Of a stretch of DNA of 10,660 bases, positions 1 through 6,529 are shown piece by piece (the stretch's first letter is position 1; each line of letters starts with the position of its first letter). The translations under genes and the position numbers were made by a program. Origin of the DNA: Xanthobacteraceae bacterium (lineage in GTDB: Bacteria > Pseudomonadota > Alphaproteobacteria > Rhizobiales > Xanthobacteraceae); contig JASHVC010000533.1 of the NCBI GenBank assembly GCA_030039655.1, forward strand, positions 1 through 10,660, in the 5' to 3' direction. The notes beneath the pieces are model-generated. The model was not told the DNA's origin. It searched no databases and worked only from the letters and a program-made list of their open reading frames with translations.

Positions 1-71
1 GTTGCCGCCGCCGCTGATTCACAGCCGGCGGACCAAGGGGTCCGTAGGGGTCATTCGTGTGGGGTAGACCA

Positions 72-302
72 ATGAGGATCGGAGCAATCAAAATTCTGGG
101 AGTTGCGTTGGCGCTGACCGCTATGGTTGCGAGTGCGCAAGCCCAAATGGGCGGCTCGCCGGGGGGCGGCCATCAACCCTTCGACAAGAAAAACCAAAAA
201 TCCAATGAGCCGCCAAAGCCCAAAGCCGACGACAAGGCTTACAACTCGGCGCTCAAGAGCCTACCAGACAAGCAGTACGATCCCTGGCACGGGATCCACT
301 AA
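72..302 (+). CDS. Small exported Lys/Pro/Gly-rich protein, unknown function
   Basis: A 76-residue protein of unknown function. Residues 1 to about 24 form a clear Sec signal peptide: a basic start (MRIGAIK), a hydrophobic core and an AQA cleavage site. The mature part is only about 52 residues. It opens with a Gly-rich stretch, continues as a Lys/Pro-rich hydrophilic segment and ends in a short YDPWHGIH tail. It has no cysteine and no membrane segment, so it is probably a soluble periplasmic or secreted peptide. A GTG at 57 is in frame, but the ATG at 72 puts the signal peptide at the very N-terminus and has a GGGGT purine stretch six bases upstream, so 72 is preferred. It converges on the minus-strand gene ending at 331. 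Small proteins of this general kind are common in Bradyrhizobium-like genomes, but I do not recognise a named family. Confidence 0.72.
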   Translation: MRIGAIKILGVALALTAMVASAQAQMGGSPGGGHQPFDKKNQKSNEPPKPKADDKAYNSALKSLPDKQYDPWHGIH

Positions 303-330
303 ACGAGCGCACGTTTTGGAGTTCTGCGCT

Positions 331-783
331 TTAGGGCTTGGCGGCGCGGCAGTCGGGGTTGTAGGCCCAATTGCGGTCGAGGCCGGCGACGCAGAAGTTC
401 ACCCCCCAGGCCATGCCGATCAAGTCGGTATCTTCGGCGATCGAGTAATAGATCGCGTGCCGCCCGCCGTCATTGATCACCACTGTGCCGCTGCAAAAGC
501 GGCGTGGAATGGACTGCGCGGCCCAAGGTAGGACGGCCGTCTCCTTGATGTCTTCGAAACCGACGATGCGCAGTTCGGAATTCCAGAAGCGGCCTTCCTT
601 GCTGCTGAAATTCCAGGCGATGCGATCAAGCGCGCCCTGGTAGTTGCACGAAGGCATATCGCGATCGTAATTCGGGCCGGACAGCCAGAAATTCTTTTCC
701 AGCCAGCTCGCCGCGCGCACGGACGAGAAGGAAGAAACGCTGAGCGACAACGCCAGCGCGACACACGCTACTCGACTGAACAT
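331..783 (-). CDS. Exported four-cysteine protein, unknown function
   Basis: A 150-residue protein of unknown function. Residues 1 to about 24 are a signal peptide (MFSRVACVALALSLSV, cleavage near VRA/AS). The mature domain of about 125 residues has four cysteines, at 46, 97, 131 and 145, which could form two disulfides in the periplasm. It is rich in Trp and Tyr and has the look of a compact beta-rich globular domain. The ATG at 783 has a GGGGAAG Shine-Dalgarno sequence four bases upstream on the minus strand (788-794), which settles the start. It stands alone, convergent with the small gene ending at 302 and divergent from the thioesterase gene at 1096. The call as a real gene rests on the signal peptide, the ribosome site and coherent codon use. 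No catalytic motif is visible. Confidence 0.8.
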   Translation of the reverse strand: MFSRVACVALALSLSVSSFSSVRAASWLEKNFWLSGPNYDRDMPSCNYQGALDRIAWNFSSKEGRFWNSELRIVGFEDIKETAVLPWAAQSIPRRFCSGTVVINDGGRHAIYYSIAEDTDLIGMAWGVNFCVAGLDRNWAYNPDCRAAKP

Positions 784-1095
784 GACACTTCCCCGTAACC
801 CGTCTCAGCGTGCCGCGCCGGCGTGCGGCGGTCAAGATCACAACCCGTAAATAGCACCCGCTGCCTAGGCATCGTTGCAATCCGGCCACGCCCGGTCGTT
901 GCCTCGGCGGCACACGGCATCATGCCATTCGTGGGGCTTGAACCGATTCGAGCGCGGCCTATCCACAGGAATCTGCAGGCAGATCACAGTTGACCACAGT
1001 TATCGCACAAGCCGACCGGGGCGCACGGTAGCGGCTTCCCCATCGCTCTTCGATACTTGACGCATCTGTTGCGGGGCAGTTGAGGGAGAAGTCTG
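784..1095. other. Intergenic region with repeat cluster between divergent genes
   Basis: This gap of 312 bases separates the four-cysteine exported gene (minus) from the thioesterase gene (plus). No ORF in it looks real. It should hold the promoters of both genes, but I cannot point to a convincing -35/-10 pair. The TTGACC at 990-995 and the TTGACG at 1057-1062 lack good -10 partners. The notable content is the repeat cluster at 961-1004, listed separately. A GC-rich stretch at 808-830 (GCCGC and GCGGC arms) could fold, but has no T-run. Confidence 0.5.
961..1004. promoter_or_regulatory. Possible operator: inverted repeat plus helically phased direct repeat
   Basis: Three short signals lie side by side. 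A perfect inverted repeat ATCTGC-AG-GCAGAT spans 971-984. The heptamer CACAGTT occurs at 985-991 and again at 995-1001, a period of ten bases or one helical turn. A further CCACAG at 963-968 lies in a context (CTATCCACA, 959-967) one base off the DnaA-box consensus. Clustering on one face of the helix about 95-130 bases before the thioesterase start suggests a transcription-factor site. The factor is unknown, and chance cannot be excluded for motifs this short. Confidence 0.3.
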
Positions 1096-1569
1096 ATGGG
1101 TGAGGTGCACCGGCTGGTCAGCGCGGAGCCGGCCTTTGGTCTGCAAACGGCAGGGCACCTGATGCTGACAGTTCTCGCCCCTTGGGTGCAGGATCTTTCC
1201 CTTCTGGTGGAGAGCGTCGAAGCGGCTCGGCCGCCAGGTGCGCTCCCGGATTGGCAGCCCGGCGCAGTCTTGCGGCTGCCGTTTTCAAGAAAAATCTGCA
1301 GCGACGGTTACGTCGTCTCCAGCCAGGCGCTGATGGCGCTGGCCGATGCCGCCATGGTCATCGCCTGCTCGGCGGCCTGGAACGGTTATCGCCCCATGAG
1401 CACCCTCGATCAGACCATGCATTTTCTCCGCCCGGTGACGTATGACGTCATCGCTGACGCCCGCGTCGTGCGCGTCGGCAACGGCACGAGCTTCGGCCGC
1501 GTCATGATGATGAGCGCCGTCGACAAGCGGCCTGTTGGCATGGTGTCGACTGCTCACACGATCCAGTAA
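1096..1569 (+). CDS. PaaI-type hotdog-fold thioesterase family protein
   Basis: A 157-residue protein with the pattern of the PaaI/YdiI-like hotdog thioesterases, which cleave acyl- or aryl-CoA thioesters in the cytoplasm. Residues about 56-77 form the entry strand, followed by the long hotdog helix with ALMALADAAM (79-87). There Asp84 lies where family members have the Asp or Glu of the active site. Next come the typical TLDQTMHFLRPV strand (103-114) and the two closing strands ADARVVRVGNGTSFGR (120-135) and RPVGMVSTAHTI. The usual HGG before the helix is replaced by VVSSQ, so substrate or activity may differ. The first 50 residues are an N-terminal extension with no signal peptide. A GGGAGAAG ribosome site lies just before the ATG at 1096. 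It appears to be a single-gene unit. The fold assignment is fairly firm; the substrate is unknown. Confidence 0.8.
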   Translation: MGEVHRLVSAEPAFGLQTAGHLMLTVLAPWVQDLSLLVESVEAARPPGALPDWQPGAVLRLPFSRKICSDGYVVSSQALMALADAAMVIACSAAWNGYRPMSTLDQTMHFLRPVTYDVIADARVVRVGNGTSFGRVMMMSAVDKRPVGMVSTAHTIQ

Positions 1570-1681
1570 CGAGGCGGCACCGGCCCCCGCTTCCTTACTT
1601 GGCGGCACACGCTTTCAATTTTTCCTACGAACCTCTAAGCTTCTCCTCGGTTGCGTAAGTCGGGTGTGGGAGGGCGTTGTG

Positions 1682-1957
1682 ATGCGTGCGAGTGGCTTGG
1701 TCTTAGCTGTTCTCTTCGTACTGACGCTGGGAGCAAACGCTGCCTCAGCAGCAATCAGCGGGCCGTGGCCCAGCATATCCGGCAACAGCAGCGGCGGCAT
1801 TATTCCCTACAGGCCCGACCTCGAAGGTCTCTATCCGCAGATCGCCAGAGACTATTGCGCCTCGTGGGGCCGGCTCTCGCACGTGACCAGCGTGGGTCGC
1901 CGCTACGGCGACTACATCAGCTTCGTCTGCATGGACAAGCCTGGCATCATTCACTGA
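1682..1957 (+). CDS. Small exported two-cysteine protein, unknown function
   Basis: A 91-residue protein. Residues 1 to about 23 are a signal peptide (MRASGLVLAVLFVLTLGAN, cleavage near ASA/A). The mature part of about 68 residues has a Gly/Ser/Pro-rich lead followed by a compact core, YCASWGRLSHVTSVGRRYGD at 58-77, ending YISFVC. Its two cysteines, 59 and 83, probably pair as one disulfide. From memory, Bradyrhizobium-type genomes carry several short exported proteins with a similar C-x(n)-ITSV-RRYGDYI-F-C core, so this may be one paralogue of a family; no search was possible. The frame is open further upstream to 1535, but the ATG at 1682 has GGGAGGG (1668-1674) seven bases ahead and starts directly with the signal peptide. 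It converges with rsmE, leaving only 43 bases between the two stops. Confidence 0.8.
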   Translation: MRASGLVLAVLFVLTLGANAASAAISGPWPSISGNSSGGIIPYRPDLEGLYPQIARDYCASWGRLSHVTSVGRRYGDYISFVCMDKPGIIH

Positions 1958-2000
1958 CTTGTCTAGCGGCGATTGCGTCCGGCCGCCGCGACCTGAAATC

Positions 2001-2741
2001 TCAGCTCCAATCGCCGAGCACCGCTTGAACAACCGCGAGCGCTGCGACCGCCGCGGTATCGGCGCGCAGGATGCGCGGGCCCAGCGCAAGGCGGACGACG
2101 TTCGGCAGCTTGAGCAGCGCGGCGCGTTCCTCTTCGGCAAATCCACCCTCGGGACCGACTAGGACCGAAAGCGGGGTGCGCGGCCGCACAGCGCTAAGCG
2201 CAGCGACCGGATTGGCAACCTCGGCATCCTCATCGCAAAAGATCAAGGTGCGGCCGCGATCATGTTCGGCGATGACGCGCGTCAATGCGACAGGTTCGCC
2301 AATCTCCGGCAACGTAAGAACGCCGCATTGCTCGGCGGCTTCGACGGCGTTGGCCCGCATGCGGTCCGTGTTGACGCGCGCCACTTGGCCATGGCGCGTG
2401 AGTACAGGCTGCAGCCGCGACACGCCCATCTCCACTGCCTTCTGCACCGTGTAGTCGAGCCGTGCCGCTTTGAGCGGCGCGAACAGATAATGCAGGTCGC
2501 CGGGCTCCGTCTGGGGCCGGGTTCTGTTGCCGACGTGGAGCGCTACTCCGCGCTTCTGCAGGTCAACGGCGGCACCCCATTCTCCGTCGCGGCCATTGAA
2601 GACCAGCACCCGGTCATTCGATTTCAGCCGCAGGACCGTGGCGAGGTAATGGGCTTGCGGCTTGGCGAGCGTCAGCAAAGCGCCTGCATGCAGCGGTGCC
2701 TCCACATACAAGCGGATTCCGCGAAAATCATACTTGGCCAT
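2001..2741 (-). CDS. rsmE: 16S rRNA (uracil-1498-N3)-methyltransferase RsmE
   Basis: RsmE is the SAM-dependent SPOUT-class enzyme that methylates N3 of U1498 in helix 44 of 16S rRNA at the decoding centre. The 246-residue length is normal. Residues 1-70 are the PUA-like RNA-binding domain, with HYLATVLRL at 31-39 and VFNGRDGEW at 48-56. The C-terminal half is the trefoil-knot catalytic domain, with EQCG at 137-140, GPEGGF at 196-201 and the knot signature LGPRILRADTA at 220-230, which builds the SAM pocket. The ATG at 2741 gives MAKYDFRGIRLYV, the usual start for alphaproteobacterial members. It is divergent from the ubiA unit with about 209 bases between them, the familiar rsmE/ubiA arrangement. 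In many relatives the next gene after rsmE is gshA; here it is a convergent small exported gene instead. Confidence 0.96.
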   Translation of the reverse strand: MAKYDFRGIRLYVEAPLHAGALLTLAKPQAHYLATVLRLKSNDRVLVFNGRDGEWGAAVDLQKRGVALHVGNRTRPQTEPGDLHYLFAPLKAARLDYTVQKAVEMGVSRLQPVLTRHGQVARVNTDRMRANAVEAAEQCGVLTLPEIGEPVALTRVIAEHDRGRTLIFCDEDAEVANPVAALSAVRPRTPLSVLVGPEGGFAEEERAALLKLPNVVRLALGPRILRADTAAVAALAVVQAVLGDWS

Positions 2742-2950
2742 GATTCTGCCCGCCTATATCATGGCCCTTATTCGAGGCCGCGCCGGCCAAAGAGGACGAA
2801 ATTCGCTGTATTAACCCGCTGGGTACCGTAGGCGTCAGCGTCGCACCCCTGTTTGTTAACGAGTTTTGCCGCCATGTCGCCGAATTCGGGGTGCCTTTTT
2901 ATGGCCGCCCGAAGTCGGGTGCAGTTGTGGGGAACGGGAAAGGACACGCC

Positions 2951-3499
2951 ATGAGAGGGACCATGCGATGGACGATCGCGATGGCCTTGGGGATCGGCGT
3001 CGGTGTCAGCGCAATTGGGATGGGAACTCAAACGGCCTCGGCCCAAATGCCGGGTATGGGCATGCCGGGGATGCCCGGGATGCCTGGAATGGGCATGCAG
3101 GCGGCGCCAGCAACGCCATCACCCTGCGAGGGCTTTCTGGCGTTGCGCGACGATGCGCAGAAAAAAGGCGCCGCGATCGCGGCCGCCGAAAAGCGCAAGG
3201 TCGATCGCCAGGAACTGTGCAAGATAGTCAGCGCATTTTCGGTGGCCGAGGAAAAGGCGGAGCTGTTCCTTGAGAAGAACAAGGGCTTCTGTGGCGTTCC
3301 CAATGAGGCCATTTCGTCGGCCAAGGATATGCACGCCAAGACCGTGAAGTTCCGTGAGATGGTTTGCGCTCCGGCGCCGCAGCCGCACGTGCCCACTCTG
3401 AGCGACGCCATGGGCGGACCATCGGTCGATACAGCAAAGAACACCAAGACCGGCGCCGGTACCTTTGACACGCTGACCGGCAATCCGCTGGCCAAATGA
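2951..3499 (+). CDS. Exported Met-rich four-cysteine protein, translationally coupled to ubiA
   Basis: A 182-residue protein of unknown function. Residues 1 to about 31 are a signal peptide (basic RGTMR, hydrophobic core, cleavage near ASA/Q). The mature protein opens with a low-complexity MPG/MG run (33-49) holding eight methionines. A mostly helical, Lys/Glu-rich domain of about 90 residues follows with four cysteines at 59, 90, 114 and 139, and then a Gly/Thr/Pro-rich tail. The cysteines are spaced evenly enough to suggest two disulfides in a helical bundle. The methionine run could bind Cu(I) or another soft metal, but that is inference. The frame is open from 2891; the ATG at 2951 is preferred because AAAGGA (2939-2944) lies six bases upstream and the signal peptide begins there. 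The stop codon overlaps the ubiA start (ATGA at 3496-3499), which implies one transcript. Confidence 0.85.
   Translation: MRGTMRWTIAMALGIGVGVSAIGMGTQTASAQMPGMGMPGMPGMPGMGMQAAPATPSPCEGFLALRDDAQKKGAAIAAAEKRKVDRQELCKIVSAFSVAEEKAELFLEKNKGFCGVPNEAISSAKDMHAKTVKFREMVCAPAPQPHVPTLSDAMGGPSVDTAKNTKTGAGTFDTLTGNPLAK
3047..3097 (+). repeat. In-frame degenerate tandem repeat coding for the MPG/MG run
   Basis: Units of nine bases (ATGCCGGGN and variants) and six bases (ATGGGC) alternate in frame seven times, encoding residues 33-49 of the exported protein. The units differ mainly at third positions (GGT, GGG, CCC, CCT), so the repeat is kept at the protein level more strictly than at the DNA level. Copy number could still vary by slippage without breaking the frame. 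Confidence 0.7.
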
Positions 3500-4431
3500 A
3501 CCGGGCGACCGGTGCGGTTGCCGATGCGATCGGCAATTGGGTCGACACCCTCGCACCGGTCTGGTTACGCCCTTATCTACGGCTGGCGCGGCTCGACCGG
3601 CCGATCGGGTCCTGGCTCCTGCTCTTGCCCTGTTGGTGGTCCGCGGCCCTTGCGGCGGTGGCGGTCCATGCGCGCGGTCCGAGCCTTTCGCATCTCGTGC
3701 TTTTCTTCATCGGCGCCTTCGCCATGCGCGGCGCCGGTTGCACCTGGAACGACATCGTCGACCGCGATCTCGACGCCAGTGTCGAACGGACGCGCTCGCG
3801 GCCGATCCCATCCGGACAAGTCAGCGTCGGCCAAGCCGCGCTGTTTCTAGTCTTCCTCGCCCTCGTCGGTTTGGCGGTCCTGATCCAGTTCAACGGCTTC
3901 ACCATCGCACTTGGCATCGCTTCGCTTGCCATCGTGATCGTCTACCCGTTCATGAAGCGGATCACCTACTGGCCGCAGATCGTGCTCGGCCTCGCCTTTT
4001 CCTGGGGCGCGCTCATGGGCTGGGCGGCGGCATTCGGCGGCCTCGGGCTGCCGCCGCTGTTACTGTATGCCGGCTCGATCTCCTGGGTGATCGGCTACGA
4101 CACCATCTACGCTCATCAGGACCGCGAGGACGACGCGCTGATCGGCATCAAGTCGACCGCACTGTTGTTCGGCGAGCGCACCAAGCCGATGCTCGCTGTG
4201 TTCTATTCGCTCGCCGTCATTCTCTTAGGCGCGGCGGGCTTTTCCGCGGGCGGAGGGCTGGTTTTTGCCCTCGGGCTTATCGCCTTTGCCGCCCACCTCG
4301 CCTGGCAGATTGCCCGCCTTGACATCGCCGACCCGGACAATTGCCTAGCCGTATTCAAATCCGACCGCGACGCCGGCCTGATCCTGTTCGCCGGCCTCCT
4401 GCTCGACGCCGCCCTTCGTCGGGTTGCATAA
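3496..4431 (+). CDS. ubiA: 4-hydroxybenzoate polyprenyltransferase UbiA
   Basis: UbiA attaches the polyprenyl tail to C3 of 4-hydroxybenzoate, the first membrane-bound step of ubiquinone synthesis, in the inner membrane with Mg2+. The 311-residue protein has the expected eight or nine hydrophobic helices from residue 35 to the end. The first aspartate-rich motif is NDIVDRDLD at 85-93. The second is YDTIYAHQDREDD at 201-213. Both are intact and bind the Mg-diphosphate of the prenyl donor. RLDRPIGSWLLLLPCWW (32-48) and RTRSRPIPSG (98-107) are also typical UbiA segments. An N-terminal extension of about 30 residues is usual for Bradyrhizobium-type members. The start at 3496 overlaps the stop of the upstream exported gene by four bases and has no independent strong ribosome site, so translation is probably coupled to that gene. 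Confidence 0.95.
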   Translation: MNRATGAVADAIGNWVDTLAPVWLRPYLRLARLDRPIGSWLLLLPCWWSAALAAVAVHARGPSLSHLVLFFIGAFAMRGAGCTWNDIVDRDLDASVERTRSRPIPSGQVSVGQAALFLVFLALVGLAVLIQFNGFTIALGIASLAIVIVYPFMKRITYWPQIVLGLAFSWGALMGWAAAFGGLGLPPLLLYAGSISWVIGYDTIYAHQDREDDALIGIKSTALLFGERTKPMLAVFYSLAVILLGAAGFSAGGGLVFALGLIAFAAHLAWQIARLDIADPDNCLAVFKSDRDAGLILFAGLLLDAALRRVA

Positions 4432-4580
4432 CAGCCCGGCCGGGGCTGCCGCCGGACCGCACTTGTCGCCACGGCAGAGCAAGGGCAGGATAGGCGCAAC
4501 GGAAAGCATCCGCCGAGCGTCGATTCGGCGGCATGCTTGCCGCATAAGAACAAAAGAATTTCAGCCCTAAGGAGCGATCG

Positions 4581-6230
4581 ATGAGACCTTACCTCTTGCT
4601 TGGCGCAACCAGCGCGCTGGCGATCGTGCTCTGCCAGCCGTCGTCATCTGTACGCGCGCAGAACCAAGACGCGATTAGCGGCAAAGTCACCTCCGGCGCC
4701 GAAGGCGCCATGGAGGGCGTGGTCGTGACCGCCCATAAGGACGGCTCGATCGTATCGATCAGCGTCACCACTGACGCTAAGGGCCATTACGCATTTCCGG
4801 AGAGCCGGCTCGAGCCTGGGCACTACACGCTCGCGATCCGCGCCGTCGGTTACGATCTTTCCAAACCGGCCGCGGCCGAAGTCGCAAGCGAGACTACGTC
4901 CAAGGTCGATCTGAAGCTCGACCCGACCAAAAATCTTCCCGACCAACTCACCAACGCCGAATGGATGATGAGCATCCCCGGCACCGAAGATCAAAAGTCG
5001 GCGCTGCTCGATTGCACGAGCTGCCACACCCTCGAGCGCATCGTGAAATCGACCCATGATGCGGACGAGTGGACGCACGTCATCAGCCGCATGAAAGGGT
5101 ACGGCGCGGTGAGCCAGCCGGTGAAGCCGCAGCCCATGCTGGACCGGTCGCGCGCCGGCTCGCCCGACGAATTCCGCAAGATGGCCGCATACCTGGCCAC
5201 CATCAATCTGAGCGCGACCGACACATGGACCTATCCGCTCAAGACGCTGCCGCGTCCGACCGGCGCGTCCACGCGCGCCATCGTCACCGAATACGACGTA
5301 GGCCGCATCACCAGCGAGCCGCACGACATCCTGGTCGATAAGGACGGCAAGGTCTGGTACTCCGATTTCGGCGAGATGTTCATCGGCAAGTTCGATCCGA
5401 AGACGCTCAAGCTCACCGAATATCCGATCAAGAAATTCAAGCCCAACGCCCCCACCGGGCTGCTCAGCATCGAGTTCGACCACGTCGGCAAGATCTGGTT
5501 CGACACGATGTATCAGGGCTCGCTCGGCTGCCTCGATCCGAAGACCGGCGAGATCAGCTACTATCCGGTGGACCCGAAGTGGAATGACGACCGGGTGCAG
5601 CTCAACTTCACCGGCCTGCACTACGAGGTTGATAACAAGGTGTGGACCAAGAGCGTCGGTACCCAGGACATCTTCCGCGTCGATCTGAAGACCGGCCAGT
5701 GGGAGAAATTCCACCCAACCGACGTGCTGCCGGGCGTTCCGCACGCCGGCATCTATCAGGTGATGGCCGACTCCAAGAACAATCTTTGGATGGCGGAATT
5801 CACCGAAGGCCACCTCGGCAAGATCGATGCAAAGACGCTGCAAGTGACGTGGTTCGCCAATCCTTCACCGCACGCCCGCGATCGCCGCATCGAGATCGAC
5901 CCTCAGGACCGCATCCTGGTGACCGAATATCGCAACAGCAAGGTGGCGCTGTTCGACACCGCGACGGAGAAGTTCACCGAGTACAATCTGCCCGAATACA
6001 CCTATCCGTACCGGGCCAATTTCGACAAGAACGGTGAAATCTGGGCCTCCACCATGAGCACCGACCGAGTCGTGCGCATGGATCCGAAGACCGGCAAGAC
6101 CGAGCAGTATCTGATGCCGTCCGACACCAACATGCGCACCGTGTTCGTCGACAATTCGACGACGCCGGTGACCTTCTGGGTCGGCAGCAACCACGACCAT
6201 CGAATCGTCAAGGTCGAGCCGCTGGACTGA
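4581..6230 (+). CDS. Periplasmic CarboxypepD_reg - cytochrome c site - Vgb-like beta-propeller protein
   Basis: A 549-residue exported multidomain protein. Residues 1 to about 26 are a signal peptide (cleavage near VRA/Q). Residues about 31-113 resemble the carboxypeptidase regulatory-like beta-sandwich (ISGKVTSGAEG, then TDAKGHYAFPE and YTLAIRAVGYD). Residues about 120-215 form a small cytochrome c-like domain with a single heme site, CTSCH at 145-149. Residues about 230-549 form a beta-propeller of the virginiamycin B lyase (Vgb/COG4257) type, with repeated blades of the pattern DKDGKVWYSDF, GKFDPKTLKLTEY and KIDAKTLQVTWF. Such fusions occur in proteobacteria and are annotated only by domain; antibiotic lyase activity should not be assumed. 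A periplasmic electron-transfer or sensing role is plausible. A strong ribosome site AAGGAG (4569-4574) lies six bases before the ATG. The gene has its own terminator, so it is a single-gene unit. Confidence 0.88.
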   Translation: MRPYLLLGATSALAIVLCQPSSSVRAQNQDAISGKVTSGAEGAMEGVVVTAHKDGSIVSISVTTDAKGHYAFPESRLEPGHYTLAIRAVGYDLSKPAAAEVASETTSKVDLKLDPTKNLPDQLTNAEWMMSIPGTEDQKSALLDCTSCHTLERIVKSTHDADEWTHVISRMKGYGAVSQPVKPQPMLDRSRAGSPDEFRKMAAYLATINLSATDTWTYPLKTLPRPTGASTRAIVTEYDVGRITSEPHDILVDKDGKVWYSDFGEMFIGKFDPKTLKLTEYPIKKFKPNAPTGLLSIEFDHVGKIWFDTMYQGSLGCLDPKTGEISYYPVDPKWNDDRVQLNFTGLHYEVDNKVWTKSVGTQDIFRVDLKTGQWEKFHPTDVLPGVPHAGIYQVMADSKNNLWMAEFTEGHLGKIDAKTLQVTWFANPSPHARDRRIEIDPQDRILVTEYRNSKVALFDTATEKFTEYNLPEYTYPYRANFDKNGEIWASTMSTDRVVRMDPKTGKTEQYLMPSDTNMRTVFVDNSTTPVTFWVGSNHDHRIVKVEPLD

Positions 6231-6245
6231 ACCGTCACATCAAGC

Positions 6246-6280
6246 AAAAGGGCGCGGTGCCACACCGCGCCCTTTTTGTT
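6246..6280 (+). terminator. Strong intrinsic terminator of the propeller gene
   Basis: A perfect stem of 14 base pairs (6246-6259 with 6263-6276), loop CCA, is followed by a T-run (TTTTTGTT, 6273-6280). It starts 15 bases after the stop codon at 6230. A-rich bases before the stem give some function on the other strand too, but there is no gene to end there within 250 bases. Confidence 0.93.
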
Positions 6281-6529
6281 GCTCGGCACGCACTGCTGGA
6301 TGTTTCCTCACCGCACCTGCGCGTCATGACGGCAATCGGGCGCGAACTCATAAATCTGGCATTTCCGCTATTCCCCAGTTAGCGGCCGAACAGCGAAGCA
6401 TTCAAAACCGACGCTAAGTGCCAGGAACGGACGTGAGCAGCTGCAGCAAAGCGTATACCCAGCGGGCCTGTCACATGATCATTTGCTCGTGGCGTCTCGA
6501 GTTAGAATGTGGGTCTGGCGAACTTTGCG
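6281..6529. other. Intergenic stretch without recognised content
   Basis: Between the propeller gene's terminator and the small minus-strand membrane gene lie about 250 bases. I see no ORF of coding character, no RNA gene, no clear hairpin and no convincing promoter. It lies between convergent units, so it needs neither promoter. Confidence 0.5.

Noticed and set aside
1..75. Frame 1 is open from the window edge to a TGA at 73-75 that overlaps the ATG at 72.
   Set aside because: Only 24 codons are visible, with no recognisable protein signature. Other frames close quickly and chance explains the overlap, so no partial gene is called.
306..330. AGCGCA/TGCGCT inverted repeat between the convergent genes ending at 302 and 331.
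   Set aside because: The stem has six pairs with a 13-base loop and almost no T-run, too weak to call a terminator.
959..967. DnaA-box-like CTATCCACA suggesting a replication origin.
   Set aside because: There is a single imperfect box with no AT-rich unwinding region and no origin-linked genes (hemE, dnaA, parAB) nearby.
1966..1989. GCGGCG/CGCCGC stem between the convergent 1957 and 2001 stop codons.
   Set aside because: It is a short GC stem with a 12-base loop and no T-tract; such pairs are common by chance at this GC content.
4432..4448. CAGCCC-GGCCG-GGGCTG hairpin just after the ubiA stop.
   Set aside because: It is placed well for a terminator, but no T-run follows, so it is not called.
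4644..5843. 399-codon open frame on the minus strand opposite the propeller gene.
   Set aside because: It is the antisense shadow of a strongly supported gene in high-GC DNA, with no family signature and no ribosome site of its own.
4581..6230. Annotation of the propeller protein as a virginiamycin B lyase (resistance gene).
   Set aside because: Only the propeller fold pattern is shared. The added heme site and regulatory-like domain argue for another role, and no resistance context is present.
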